NCBI RefSeq assembly: GCF_900188445.1
Contig: NZ_FZOR01000027.1
Location: 1 to 64,000, forward strand
From: Actinomadura meyerae
GTDB lineage: Bacteria > Actinomycetota > Actinomycetes > Streptosporangiales > Streptosporangiaceae
Reading direction: 5' to 3'
DNA length: 64,000 nt
Position 1 is the stretch's first letter. The number at the start of each line of letters is the position of its first letter. Of the stretch, positions 16,778 to 25,015 are shown piece by piece. A program made the position numbers and the translations under genes. The notes under the pieces were generated by a model, which made no database searches, was not told the DNA's origin, and saw only the letters and a list, made by a program, of their open reading frames with translations.

Positions 16778-17554
16778 GTGAGGCCGGACGGCGGCGACCC
16801 GGAGCCCGACGACTACGGGCTCCCGCACGTTGACGTCGTCGTGCCCGATGACGCCCGCGAGCTCGAGCCGGACATGGCCGCCTACCACCGCGAGGAGCGG
16901 CGCCGACGGCGCCGCGCCCGGGTCCGGCGGCTCACCCGGCCGGTCGGCCGGTTCGGCGTCGCGATCCCGATCATCGCGGGCGCGCTGCTGGTCGCGCTGC
17001 TCAGCGGGGTGCTCATGACGGCGTTCGGCCCGCGCCCGGTACCGCGCCCGACCGGCGCGCAGCTCGCGCCCCGCCCGTCGGCGAGCCCCGGCGAGATCGG
17101 CGGGCTGCTGCCGGACCGGGAGGTCGGCACCGGCGCTGAGGGCGATGTGCGCACCCCGCTGCGCGACCTGCGCCCCGGCGTGATCGGCATCGTCCCGCCC
17201 GCGTACGAGTGCGAGAGCGTGGTGGCCGACCTCGCCGCCAGGACCTGGCAGTACAAGCTCAACTTCTGGCTCGTCGCCGACCCGCGCCCGGCGCCCGGGA
17301 AGAAGGCGACGCCGCTGAAGGAGCTGAAGGCGTGCGCGGGCACCGCCCACGGCGGCACGCCATTGATCCTGACGGACCGGGAGGGCGTCCTCGCCTCGGC
17401 CTACGCCCCCGCGCCCGGTACCCGCGGCCCCACCGGCACCGGCCTCACCGCCGTGTTCGTCCAGCCGGACGGCGTCGTCACCGAGATCGTCCGCGCCCCG
17501 CGGCCGGGCCCGGAACTCGCCGGCCGGGTCCAGGCGCTCGGCACCGGCTACTGA
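16778..17554 (+). CDS. Single-pass membrane protein of unknown function
   Basis: 258 residues. A charged cytoplasmic N terminus (to about residue 60, ending in an Arg-rich run) is followed by one membrane helix (FGVAIPIIAGALLVALLSGVL) and an extracytoplasmic domain with two Cys residues (YECES, LKACAG) that could pair. GTG 16778 has GGGAGG 6-7 bases upstream. It lies between carD and the phosphate-signalling block, where streptomycetes also carry an uncharacterised secreted protein. No family recognised. Confidence 0.65.
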   Translation: MRPDGGDPEPDDYGLPHVDVVVPDDARELEPDMAAYHREERRRRRRARVRRLTRPVGRFGVAIPIIAGALLVALLSGVLMTAFGPRPVPRPTGAQLAPRPSASPGEIGGLLPDREVGTGAEGDVRTPLRDLRPGVIGIVPPAYECESVVADLAARTWQYKLNFWLVADPRPAPGKKATPLKELKACAGTAHGGTPLILTDREGVLASAYAPAPGTRGPTGTGLTAVFVQPDGVVTEIVRAPRPGPELAGRVQALGTGY

Positions 17555-17758
17555 CCCGCCGGCCGGACGGGCCGCGCGGTCCGCTCCGCGATTCCGCGAC
17601 GAATTTCCGCCCCCGCCCGCGCATGGTCCGCGCGTGCGAGAGCATGATCAGGGCGTGTCGCCGACCCCGGGGAGGGGTTCGCGCCGGGGTCTCGCTACGC
17701 TTCCCCTGGCGTATCTCACGCCGCTCTCACCATGACACTTCGCGAGGAGACCGACGCC

Positions 17759-18655
17759 GTGATCCGAAACAGCCGTCGAGTGGTCGTGCTCGCCGTGGCG
17801 GGCGCCGTCGCGATCGCGCCGGTGATCTCCGGTTGCGGCGCGGGCACGTCGCCCCAGTCGGCCGCGCCCACGCAGCTGACCGAGGGCGTCAACGTGTCGA
17901 TCCCGATGGACGAGAAGGCCGCGACGCAGATCGACCTGCGCAACATGTTCCTGCTCGGCGGGCGGGACGGGCAGCCGCTCAAGGCGGGCGCGGACGTCCC
18001 GCTCTACGGCGTGGTGATCAACCAGGTCAAGGGGCGGCCGGACCGGCTGGTCGCGGTCAGCTCGCCCGCCTTCGGCCAGGCCAAGATCGCGGGCGGCGCC
18101 GTCCCGGTGCCGGCGGCCCAGGCGGACGGGACGGGCGGCGTCGCCAAGCTGCTCGGCAAGCCGGCCCCGAAGGCGAGCGCCACCGCCACGCCGTCGGGCG
18201 GGCAGACCGGCACCCCGAGCCCGCGGACCAGCGCCGGCACCGGCGCCACGCCGAACACGACGAGCACCCCGACGTCCGAGAACACCACCAGCACGCAGGA
18301 GAGCGGCCTCCCGGTGACGCCGGGCGCGGGCGACCGGCCCCTCGTGGTGCTGACCGGCCTCACCAAGGACCTCGTCGCGGGGACGACCGTCCCGGTGCGG
18401 ATGCAGTTCGAGCACGCCGGCGCCGTCGAGTTCCAGGTGCCCGTGGCCCCGGACCAGGAGGACTTCTCCACCTACCCGGCCGCCACGCCCACGACGCAGC
18501 CGACCGGCTCGCCGTCGCCGGGGGCGACCGGGAGCCCGACGGGCAGCCCCTCGCCGGGCGCGACCGGAGAGCCGACCCCGGGCACGACCGGGACGCCCGG
18601 CACGACCGGATCGCCCGGCACGACCGAGACGCCGGGCGCCTCCGGCGGCCACTGA
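17759..18655 (+). CDS. Lipoprotein with Thr/Pro/Gly-rich tail next to phoP
   Basis: 298 residues from GTG 17759, chosen because GAGGAG lies 8-10 bases upstream; an ATG at 17732 is in frame but lacks a binding site. A signal peptide ends at a lipobox (VISGC), so the protein is probably lipid-anchored outside the cell. The core has two beta-rich stretches (NMFLLGGRDGQPLKAGADVPLY; LVVLTGLTKDLVAGTTVPV), resembling copper-chaperone/DUF461-like immunoglobulin folds. They are separated by Thr/Pro linkers, and the C terminus has repeats of the PGTTG type. Possible cell-envelope role. Confidence 0.65.
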   Translation: MIRNSRRVVVLAVAGAVAIAPVISGCGAGTSPQSAAPTQLTEGVNVSIPMDEKAATQIDLRNMFLLGGRDGQPLKAGADVPLYGVVINQVKGRPDRLVAVSSPAFGQAKIAGGAVPVPAAQADGTGGVAKLLGKPAPKASATATPSGGQTGTPSPRTSAGTGATPNTTSTPTSENTTSTQESGLPVTPGAGDRPLVVLTGLTKDLVAGTTVPVRMQFEHAGAVEFQVPVAPDQEDFSTYPAATPTTQPTGSPSPGATGSPTGSPSPGATGEPTPGTTGTPGTTGSPGTTETPGASGGH

Positions 18656-18667
18656 CCGGCGCCCCGC

Positions 18668-18731
18668 AAGGCCCACAAGGCCCACACGGCCCACACGGCC
18701 CGCAAGGCCCGCAAGGCCCGCGACGGCCCGC
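18668..18731. repeat. Tandem 9-bp repeats, about seven units
   Basis: Units of AAGGCCCAC and AAGGCCCGC follow head to tail from 18668; the last unit carries a one-base insertion. They lie between the convergent lipoprotein and response-regulator genes, just before the terminator hairpin. Likely a neutral minisatellite. Confidence 0.7.
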
Positions 18732-18749
18732 ACGCGAGCGCGAACGCGC

Positions 18750-18783
18750 GAACGGCCCGCTCCCAGCCGGGGGCGGGCCGTTC
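18750..18783. terminator. Bidirectional terminator between convergent genes
   Basis: GAACGGCCCGC (18750-18760) pairs perfectly with GCGGGCCGTTC (18773-18783) across a 12-base loop. It sits 9 bp after the stop of the phoP-like gene and about 95 bp after the lipoprotein gene. No strong U-tract is present, as usual in high-GC actinobacteria. Confidence 0.65.
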
Positions 18784-18792
18784 CCGTGTCCG

Positions 18793-19473
18793 TCAGGGCT
18801 CGAACTTGTAGCCCAGTCCGCGGACGGTGACGATGTACCGGGGCGCGGACGGCGCCTCCTCGATCTTGGCGCGGAGGCGCTTGATGTGGACGTCCAGCGT
18901 CTTGGTGTCGCCCACGTAGTCGGCGCCCCAGACGCGGTCGATCAGCTGCATGCGGGTGAGGACGCGCCCGGCGTTGCGCAGCAGCACCTCCAGCAGCTCG
19001 AACTCCTTCAGCGGGAGCTGGACGGGCTCGCCGCCGACGCTGACGACGTGCCGCTCGACGTCCATCCGGACCGGCCCGGCCTCCAGCGTCGCGGGCGCCG
19101 GCTCGTCCGCCTCGCCCTGGCGGCGCAGCACGGCCCGCATCCGGGCGATCAGCTCCCGGGTGGAGAACGGCTTGGTGACGTAGTCGTCGGCGCCGAGCTC
19201 CAGCCCGACGACCTTGTCGACCTCGCTGTCCTTCGCGGTCAGCATGATCACCGGGACGCTCGACTTCGCGCGCAGCTCCCGGCAGACCTCGGTGCCCGGC
19301 AGGCCGGGCAGCATCAGGTCGAGCAGCACGAGGTCGGCACCGTTGCGCTCGAAGATGTCCAGCGCGTCGGGGCCGGTGGCGGCGACCGCCACCTCGAAGC
19401 CCTCCTTGCGGAGGTTGTACGACAGTGCGTCGCTGAACGACTCCTCGTCTTCCACGACGAGCACGCGGGTCAC
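18793..19473 (-). CDS. phoP: OmpR/PhoB-family response regulator (RegX3/PhoP type)
   Basis: 226 residues. The receiver domain has the acidic pocket VVEDEES and the phosphoacceptor Asp52 in LLDLMLPG, followed by a winged-helix DNA-binding domain (LPLKEFELLEVLLRNAG ... LIDRVWG ... VTVRGLGYKFEP). It is the phosphate-starvation regulator by synteny with mycobacterial regX3 and streptomycete phoP, either name being applicable. Its GTG start overlaps the kinase stop (GTGA), so kinase and regulator are coupled. Confidence 0.92.
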   Translation of the reverse strand: MTRVLVVEDEESFSDALSYNLRKEGFEVAVAATGPDALDIFERNGADLVLLDLMLPGLPGTEVCRELRAKSSVPVIMLTAKDSEVDKVVGLELGADDYVTKPFSTRELIARMRAVLRRQGEADEPAPATLEAGPVRMDVERHVVSVGGEPVQLPLKEFELLEVLLRNAGRVLTRMQLIDRVWGADYVGDTKTLDVHIKRLRAKIEEAPSAPRYIVTVRGLGYKFEP

Positions 19474-20663
19474 GGTGATGCCTCCCGGGCGGTGTTCTCT
19501 GGGGCTTTCGTTGCGGTCCCTGCGGCGGGACGAAGGGGGGCGTCGAGCAGCGGGAGCCGGATCGTGAACGTCGACCCGTGGCCCTCCTTGCTCCACACCG
19601 TCACGTCGCCGCCGTGCTTGCCGGTGACGTGCTTGACGATGGCGAGGCCGAGCCCGGTGCCGCCGGTGCGCCGCGAGCGGGCCGGGTCGACCCGGTAGAA
19701 CCGCTCGAAGATCCGGCCGATCTCGGCGTCCGGGATGCCGATGCCCTGGTCGGTCACGTTGATCTCGGCCTGCCGGTCGTCGAGCCGCCGCGCCGACACC
19801 ACCACCCGGGTGCGCTCGGGGCTGTAGGCGACGGCGTTGTCGACGAGGTTGCGCAGCGCGGTGACGAGCAGCTCCTGGTCGGCGCGGACCCGCAGGCCGG
19901 CCTCGCCGCCCGACGCGAGCGCTATCTCCTTCTCGCCCGCCCTGAACTGGCAGCGCTCCAGCGCCTCCGCGACGACCTCGTCCAGCTCGACGGGCCGCAG
20001 GTCGGGGAGGGGCTCGTCGCCCTGGACGCGCGACAGCGTCATCAGGTCCTGGACGAGATTGGTCAGCCGCACCGACTCGTACTGCATCCGCCCGGCGAAC
20101 CGGCGGACGGCCTCGGGGTCGTCGGCGGCGTTCTCGACGGTCTCGGCGAGCAGCGACAGGGCGCCCACCGGGGTCTTCAGCTCGTGGCTGACGTTCGCCA
20201 CGAAGTCGCGCCGGATCGCCTCGGTGCGGTGCATGTCGGTGAGGTCCTCGGCGAGCACGAGGACCAGGCCGTGCGAGCCGAGCGGCGCCACCCGGACCGC
20301 GAACCAGCGGCCGTCCGCCCGGCTCCGCGCGCCCGTCGGCCCGACCTGGATCTCGCTCTCCCGGATCTCCCCGTCCCGGCGGACGAGCCGCGCCATGGCG
20401 AGGACCTCGTCCACCACCAGCCGGTCGCCGCTGACCAGGCCGTAGGCCCGCGCGGCGGAGCTGGCGCGCAGCACCCGGTCCTCACCGTCCACGACCACGG
20501 CCGACGAGCGCAGGACGCTCAGCACCGACGCCACGCCGGGGGGCAGGGTTCCCACCGGGGCCGTCTGGGGCGCCCTCCGCTGGGCTCGCTCGCTCACGCG
20601 CACCGCCAATCCAGTCGTGAGCCCGATGGCGAGCCCGGCGAGCCCGGCGAGGCTCGCGACCAT
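19470..20663 (-). CDS. phoR: Sensor histidine kinase (SenX3/PhoR type)
   Basis: 397 residues. A single N-terminal membrane helix (MVASLAGLAGLAIGLTTGL) is followed by a PAS-like region (LRSSAVVVDGEDRVLRASSAA), the HisKA box with His in FVANVSHELKTPVGAL, and HATPase motifs N (RNLVDNAVAYSPE), G1 (VTDQGIGIPDAEIG) and G2 (RTGGTGLGLAIVKH). ATG 20663 is preferred because GGAGGT lies 5 bases upstream; GTG 20675 lacks a site. It phosphorylates the adjacent regulator in response to phosphate limitation, acting with PhoU. Confidence 0.92.
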   Translation of the reverse strand: MVASLAGLAGLAIGLTTGLAVRVSERAQRRAPQTAPVGTLPPGVASVLSVLRSSAVVVDGEDRVLRASSAARAYGLVSGDRLVVDEVLAMARLVRRDGEIRESEIQVGPTGARSRADGRWFAVRVAPLGSHGLVLVLAEDLTDMHRTEAIRRDFVANVSHELKTPVGALSLLAETVENAADDPEAVRRFAGRMQYESVRLTNLVQDLMTLSRVQGDEPLPDLRPVELDEVVAEALERCQFRAGEKEIALASGGEAGLRVRADQELLVTALRNLVDNAVAYSPERTRVVVSARRLDDRQAEINVTDQGIGIPDAEIGRIFERFYRVDPARSRRTGGTGLGLAIVKHVTGKHGGDVTVWSKEGHGSTFTIRLPLLDAPLRPAAGTATKAPENTAREASP

Positions 20664-20737
20664 CTCGACCTCCACACCACGGATCGTAGGCGGCGAAACC
20701 AGTTGCCCTTCCCCGCGATGCAGGTCAGGTACGTCTC

Positions 20738-20781
20738 GTTCCCTTAAAGTTCACCTTCCCCTACGGGGCCGTTCACCGCGG
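20738..20781. promoter_or_regulatory. PHO-box-like direct repeats between phoR and phoU
   Basis: GTTCACC occurs at 20749 and 20771, exactly 22 bp apart, and GTTCCC at 20738, 11 bp before the first. Together they form a register of four 11-bp units (the third degenerate), matching the GTTCACC direct-repeat architecture known for Streptomyces PhoP operators. The divergent phoU and phoR/phoP promoters share this region, consistent with autoregulation. Confidence 0.65.
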
Positions 20782-20841
20782 CGGGGCAGGCTGTGGCGTG
20801 GGCGAGTCCGCCCTCCCCCGGTTCACAGCGAAGGACTTCAC

Positions 20842-21504
20842 GTGCGCGACGCCTACCACGAGGAACTCGACTCCCTCACCGACAGCCTGGTGGAGATGAC
20901 CCGCCTCGTCCGGTCCGCGATGGCCCGCGCGGTGACCGCCCTGCTGGACGCCGACCTGCGGCTCTCCGAGGAGGTCATCAGCGGTGACGAGCACGTCAAC
21001 AAGATCGACGCCGCGATCGAGGCGACCGTCTTCGACCTGATGGCGCGGCAGCAGCCGGTCGCCGGCGACCTGCGCACGCTGATCACGGCGCTGCGGATGA
21101 GCGGCGACCTGGAGCGCATGGGCGACCTCGCCGTGCACATCGCCAAGACCGCCCGCCGCCGGCATCCGGAGACGGCCGTCCCGCCGGAGCTGCAGGCGAC
21201 CGTCCTGGAGATGGGGCAGATCGCCGAGCGCATGATCGCCAAGACGGGCAGCGTCATCGCGTCCCAGGACGTGGAGATGGGCCTGGAGCTCGACGCCGAC
21301 GACGACCAGATGGACCGCCTCCACCGGCGGCTGTTCGACATCCTGCTGTCGCCCAGGTGGAAGCACGGCGTCGAACCGGCCGTCGACATCACCCTCGCCG
21401 GGCGCTACTTCGAGCGCTTCGCCGACCACGCCGTCCACGTGGCGGAGAACGTCGTCTACCTGGTGACCGGGCAGCGGCCGGAGGAGATCACCGACCCGGC
21501 CTGA
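20842..21504 (+). CDS. phoU: Phosphate signalling protein PhoU
   Basis: 220 residues in two homologous three-helix repeats (HEELDSLTDSLVEMTRLVRSAM ... MSGDLERMGDLAVHIAKTA; FERFADHAVHVAENVVYLVTG), with the acidic E/DxxxD metal-binding patterns of PhoU. It negatively modulates the PhoR kinase when phosphate is abundant. GTG 20842 has an AAGGA site upstream; longer in-frame extensions run through the operator region. It is divergent from phoR. Confidence 0.92.
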   Translation: MRDAYHEELDSLTDSLVEMTRLVRSAMARAVTALLDADLRLSEEVISGDEHVNKIDAAIEATVFDLMARQQPVAGDLRTLITALRMSGDLERMGDLAVHIAKTARRRHPETAVPPELQATVLEMGQIAERMIAKTGSVIASQDVEMGLELDADDDQMDRLHRRLFDILLSPRWKHGVEPAVDITLAGRYFERFADHAVHVAENVVYLVTGQRPEEITDPA

Positions 21505-21645
21505 GCGGGACGCCCGGAACCGCGACGGCCGCTCCCCTCGTCCTCCTCAGGCCACGGGTGCCATCTGGTGCTCGCCGCGATCAGCTGTGATCATTAATGT
21601 GGCGTGCCGCCGGCGACGCGCGCCGCGATCCGGCTGGAGTGAGGC

Positions 21646-22083
21646 GTGGACGAGGCGCTCTTCCTGATTCTCATCCTCGCGGTACTGGCCTGGGCGCACT
21701 TCCTGCGCTCCACGATGGTCAGCTGGATCTGGGGACCGCTCGTGCGGTCCACCGACGGGGACGTCGCGTTGGCCGCCGTGAGGTCGGCCGTCCTGTACCT
21801 CGCCGGCGCGGCCGCGGTCGGGCTGGCGCTGCTGGCGGTGCACTCGGTCCTCGACGGCCTGTTCGCGCGGGCGGCCGCCTTCATGCTGAGCCTGCTGTAC
21901 GCACCGGTGGCGTACATGCCGATCTTCACACGCGGAGACCCCTATGGAGCGATCCGCCGCCTCCTCATGAGGGCCGGGGCGACGGAGAAGCAGGCGCGGG
22001 CCTCCGCGTGGGCGACCGGACCGCTGACCTTCATCGGGCTCGCGGTGGTCGGCGGCGGGCTCCTCTCGGCGTTCGTTGCGTGA
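21646..22083 (+). CDS. Small polytopic membrane protein
   Basis: 145 residues with about four hydrophobic segments: LFLILILAVLAWAHFL at the N terminus, a pair in the middle (VLYLAGAAAVGLALLAVHSVL, AAAFMLSLLYAPVAYM) and one at the C terminus. The cytoplasmic-looking loop near residues 95-115 is basic. GTG 21646 follows a GGAGTGAGG site. No recognised family; conserved position between phoU and gpmA could indicate an envelope role. Confidence 0.55.
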   Translation: MDEALFLILILAVLAWAHFLRSTMVSWIWGPLVRSTDGDVALAAVRSAVLYLAGAAAVGLALLAVHSVLDGLFARAAAFMLSLLYAPVAYMPIFTRGDPYGAIRRLLMRAGATEKQARASAWATGPLTFIGLAVVGGGLLSAFVA

Positions 22084-22145
22084 GGGGCCGCCCCGGGCGG
22101 CCCTCGACGTATGAGGCCGCGCGGCGCGGCCCGTCTTCGGCCGGG

Positions 22146-22176
22146 CCGGCCGGCCGTGCGCGCCACGGCCGGCCGG
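22146..22176. terminator. Strong hairpin between convergent genes
   Basis: CCGGCCGGCCGTG (22146-22158) pairs perfectly with CACGGCCGGCCGG (22164-22176), a 13-bp stem with a 5-base loop. It lies 6 bp beyond the gpmA stop and about 60 bp beyond the plus-strand membrane-protein gene, so it can terminate both. Confidence 0.7.
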
Positions 22177-22181
22177 GACGG

Positions 22182-23012
22182 TCACTTCTTGCGGCCGCGC
22201 CGGGGCTTGTCCTTCTTCGCGTCCTTGGCGTCCTTGGCGGGCGCCGGGGGCTTCGGGGCGCCCGGCTTCGCGGCGCCCTGGTTCTTGACGGCCTCGATGG
22301 CGGCCTTCGCCGCGGCCGGGTCGAGGTACTCGCCGCCGCGCTTGAGCGGCGCGAAGTCGTCGTCCAGCTCGTAGACCAGCGGGATGCCGGTCGGGATGTT
22401 CAGGCCGACGATCTGCTCGTCGGAGATGTCGTCCAGGTGCTTGACCATGGCGCGGAGCGAGTTGCCGTGCGCGGCGACCATGACGGTCTTGCCGGCGGCC
22501 AGGTCGGGCACGATCGCGTCGTACCAGTACGGCAGCAGGCGGTCGACGACGTCGGCGAGGCACTCCGAGCGCGGGATCAGCTCGGACGGCAGTTCGGCGT
22601 ACCGGAGGTCGTTGACCTGCGACAGCGGGTCGTCGTCCTTGATGGGCGGCGGCGGGGTGTCGTAGGAGCGGCGCCAGGTCATGAACTGCTCTTCGCCGAA
22701 CTCCTCGCGCGTCTGCGCCTTGTTCTTGCCCTGGAGGGCGCCGTAGTGGCGCTCGTTCAGCCGCCAGGAGCGCTTCACCGGGATCCAGAGCAGGTCCGCG
22801 ACGTCCAGGGCGATGTTGGCGGTGCGGATGGCCCGCTTCAGCAGGGAGGTGTGCACCACGTCGGGGGTGATGTCGGCGTCGAGCAGCAGGTCGCCGCCGC
22901 GGGTCGCCTCGCTCTCGCCCTTCGCGGACAGGTCGACGTCCACCCAGCCGGTGAACAGCCCTTCCGCGTTCCAAACGCTTTCGCCATGCCGGAGCAATAC
23001 CAGGGTCGCCAT
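22182..23012 (-). CDS. gpmA: 2,3-bisphosphoglycerate-dependent phosphoglycerate mutase
   Basis: 276 residues. The catalytic phosphohistidine motif LLRHGESVWN, the ERHYGALQGKNK block and VMVAAHGNSLRAMVKHL identify a cofactor-dependent mutase interconverting 3- and 2-phosphoglycerate in glycolysis. About 30 extra residues at the C terminus form a Lys/Pro/Ala-rich tail (KPPAPAKDAKDAKKDKPRRGRKK) unlike the compact enterobacterial enzyme. Its position between phoU and mshA matches the mycobacterial gpm1 locus. Confidence 0.94.
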   Translation of the reverse strand: MATLVLLRHGESVWNAEGLFTGWVDVDLSAKGESEATRGGDLLLDADITPDVVHTSLLKRAIRTANIALDVADLLWIPVKRSWRLNERHYGALQGKNKAQTREEFGEEQFMTWRRSYDTPPPPIKDDDPLSQVNDLRYAELPSELIPRSECLADVVDRLLPYWYDAIVPDLAAGKTVMVAAHGNSLRAMVKHLDDISDEQIVGLNIPTGIPLVYELDDDFAPLKRGGEYLDPAAAKAAIEAVKNQGAAKPGAPKPPAPAKDAKDAKKDKPRRGRKK

Positions 23013-23040
23013 GCCGCAGAGCCTATCGGCCCGCCCGGGG

Positions 23041-23547
23041 TCACTCGCGGTTGGCCGGGTCCGCGAAGGAGGCGAACGCCCGCAGGTTGGCGAGGCTTTC
23101 GCCGCGCTTGACCCGCCAGTCCCATTCGCGCTGGATGGACGTCTTGAATCCGCGCTCCAGGGCCTTGTCGAAGTTCTCGTCGGAGTAGGTGAGCACGCAG
23201 CCGAGGACGCGGTCGATCTCGTCCGGGGAGATCGCCTCCAGGGGCAGCTTCCCGACGAGGTGGACGTCGCCGACGTCGTCCAGGGCGAACGCGACCCCGT
23301 ACATGCGACCGTTCTTCTCCAGCAGGAACCGGTAGAACTCGGCGTGGTTCTCGTCCGGGCGGCGGCAGAAGAACGCCTCGACGTGCAGGGAGTGGTCGCC
23401 GACGATCAGCCAGGTCATCGTGGCGAGCTTGTGCTGCCCGGGGAGCCTGACGAAGAACGCGTTCTCGCGCGGCTCGTCGAACTCCAGCTCGGCCGCCCTG
23501 AGCGTCTCCCTGATGGTCTCGACGTGGTTCGCACGCTCTTCGGTCAT
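23041..23547 (-). CDS. YbjN-domain protein
   Basis: 168 residues of the YbjN/type III secretion chaperone-like fold (FFVRLPGQHKLATMTWLIVGDHSLHVEAFF ... EFYRFLLEKNGRMYGVAFALD). Its start overlaps the mshA stop by 4 bp, so it is coupled to mycothiol synthesis, as in mycobacteria where the Rv0487-type gene follows mshA. Molecular role unknown; possibly a chaperone or sensor for a nearby pathway. Confidence 0.82.
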   Translation of the reverse strand: MTEERANHVETIRETLRAAELEFDEPRENAFFVRLPGQHKLATMTWLIVGDHSLHVEAFFCRRPDENHAEFYRFLLEKNGRMYGVAFALDDVGDVHLVGKLPLEAISPDEIDRVLGCVLTYSDENFDKALERGFKTSIQREWDWRVKRGESLANLRAFASFADPANRE

Positions 23548-24866
23548 GCGGTGACCTCCGCGGCGGCGGCGTTCATGGCGGGCATCGACGACATGGCACC
23601 GGTATACACGTCGAGGAGGCGGTCGACGGTGGCGTCCCAGCCGAAGCCGTCCGCGTGCCGGACGGCGCCGCGGGCGAGCCGCGCGTGCAGGCCGGGTTCG
23701 GCGTGCAGCCGGCGCAGGACGGCGGCGTAGTCGGCGGGGTCGTGCCCGGAGATCAGGACACCGGACTCGCCGTCCGCGACGGCGGTGCACAGGCCGCCGA
23801 CGCGGGACGCGACGACGGGCGTCCCGCACGCCTGCGACTCCACGGCGACGAGCCCGAACGACTCGCTGTGGGACGGGACGACGGTGACGTCAGCGGCGCG
23901 GTACCAGTCGGCCAGCTCGCGCTGCGGGCTCGGCGGCTCGAAGCGCATGACGTCGCTGATGCCCAGCCCGGCGGCCAGCGACTGGAGCCCCTCGGGGCGG
24001 CAGCGGCCGGAACCGGACGGGCCGCCGACGACGGCGACGACGAGCCTGGCGCGCAGCGCCGGATCGTCGGCGAGCATGCGGGCCACGGCGCGCAGCAGGA
24101 CGTCCGGCGCCTTGAGCGGCTGGATCCGGCCGACGAACAGCAGCACGTACGCGTCGCGGGGCAGTCCGAGCCGGCGGCGGGCCGGGCCGGTGCGGTGCGG
24201 GAGGAGGCCGGTGCTGCGGGCGAGGATCGGCGACTCGGGGCGGAACATCGACAGGTCGACGCCGGGGCTGACGGTCGCGACCCGCGCGGGGTCGGCGCCG
24301 TAGAGGTCCACGAGTTCGCGGGCCTCCTTGGCGGTGTTGGCGACGAGCTGGTCGGAGGAGGCCGCGACCTGCTCCTCGCCGAGGACGCGCTCGGCGGGCT
24401 CCGGCTTGTCGTCGTCCGCCAGGGCCGCGTTCTTGACCTTCGCCATCGTGTGCATCGAGTGGACGAGCGGCACGCCCCACCGCTGCTTGACCGCCCAGCC
24501 GGCCTGCCCGGACAGCCAGTAGTGCGTGTGCAGGAGGTCGTAGTGGCCGGGGTCGTGGGCCGCCTCGACGCGCAGCACCCCGGAGGTGAAGCCGCACAGG
24601 TGCCGGGAAAGCTCGGTCTTCTCCAGCTCCTCGAACGGCCCGGCGACGACGTTGCGGACGAGCACGCCCGGGGCGAGCTCGACCACCGGGGGCAGGGCCC
24701 GTGATGTCGCGCGGGTGAAGATGTCGACTTCCACACCCCTCGCGGCCAGCCTCTTGGCCACCTCGACGATGTAGACGTTCATGCCGCCCGCGTCGCCGGT
24801 ACCAGGTTGGTCAAGGGGGGATGTATGAACACTGACCGTCGCAACCCGGTTGATACGACGCGACAC
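23544..24866 (-). CDS. mshA: D-inositol-3-phosphate glycosyltransferase MshA
   Basis: 440-residue GT4 glycosyltransferase catalysing the first committed step of mycothiol biosynthesis (UDP-GlcNAc plus inositol-3-phosphate). Diagnostic features are PGTGDAGGMNVYIVEVAKRLAARG near the N terminus, YDLLHTHYWLSGQAG, the Rossmann block FVGRIQPLKAPDVL and the EX7E-type donor site SHSESFGLVAVESQACGTPVVAS. The GTG start at 24866 is preceded by GGAGGTGA at a good distance. Upstream and divergent lies an SDR gene, as in mycobacteria. Confidence 0.95.
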   Translation of the reverse strand: MSRRINRVATVSVHTSPLDQPGTGDAGGMNVYIVEVAKRLAARGVEVDIFTRATSRALPPVVELAPGVLVRNVVAGPFEELEKTELSRHLCGFTSGVLRVEAAHDPGHYDLLHTHYWLSGQAGWAVKQRWGVPLVHSMHTMAKVKNAALADDDKPEPAERVLGEEQVAASSDQLVANTAKEARELVDLYGADPARVATVSPGVDLSMFRPESPILARSTGLLPHRTGPARRRLGLPRDAYVLLFVGRIQPLKAPDVLLRAVARMLADDPALRARLVVAVVGGPSGSGRCRPEGLQSLAAGLGISDVMRFEPPSPQRELADWYRAADVTVVPSHSESFGLVAVESQACGTPVVASRVGGLCTAVADGESGVLISGHDPADYAAVLRRLHAEPGLHARLARGAVRHADGFGWDATVDRLLDVYTGAMSSMPAMNAAAAEVTA

Positions 24867-25015
24867 TGAACATCACCTCCGGTAGTGCAACCTATCGACC
24901 GGGTTTGGTGTTCCCTCGGGAAGGGGGACATTCGTGACTTCTCGCCACAGTGACCCGTCTCACCGCGGACCGTCCCCCGCGCGGCGCGGCCGACCGCGTC
25001 TGGGACCCTGGTCGC

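Noticed and set aside
20617..20841. Longer PhoU start
   Set aside because: It would translate through the PHO-box repeats; the GTG at 20842 has a ribosome binding site and matches the family length.
24950..25015. N-terminal extension of the SDR gene
   Set aside because: It would add non-conserved residues before the Rossmann strand and runs into the divergent mshA promoter.
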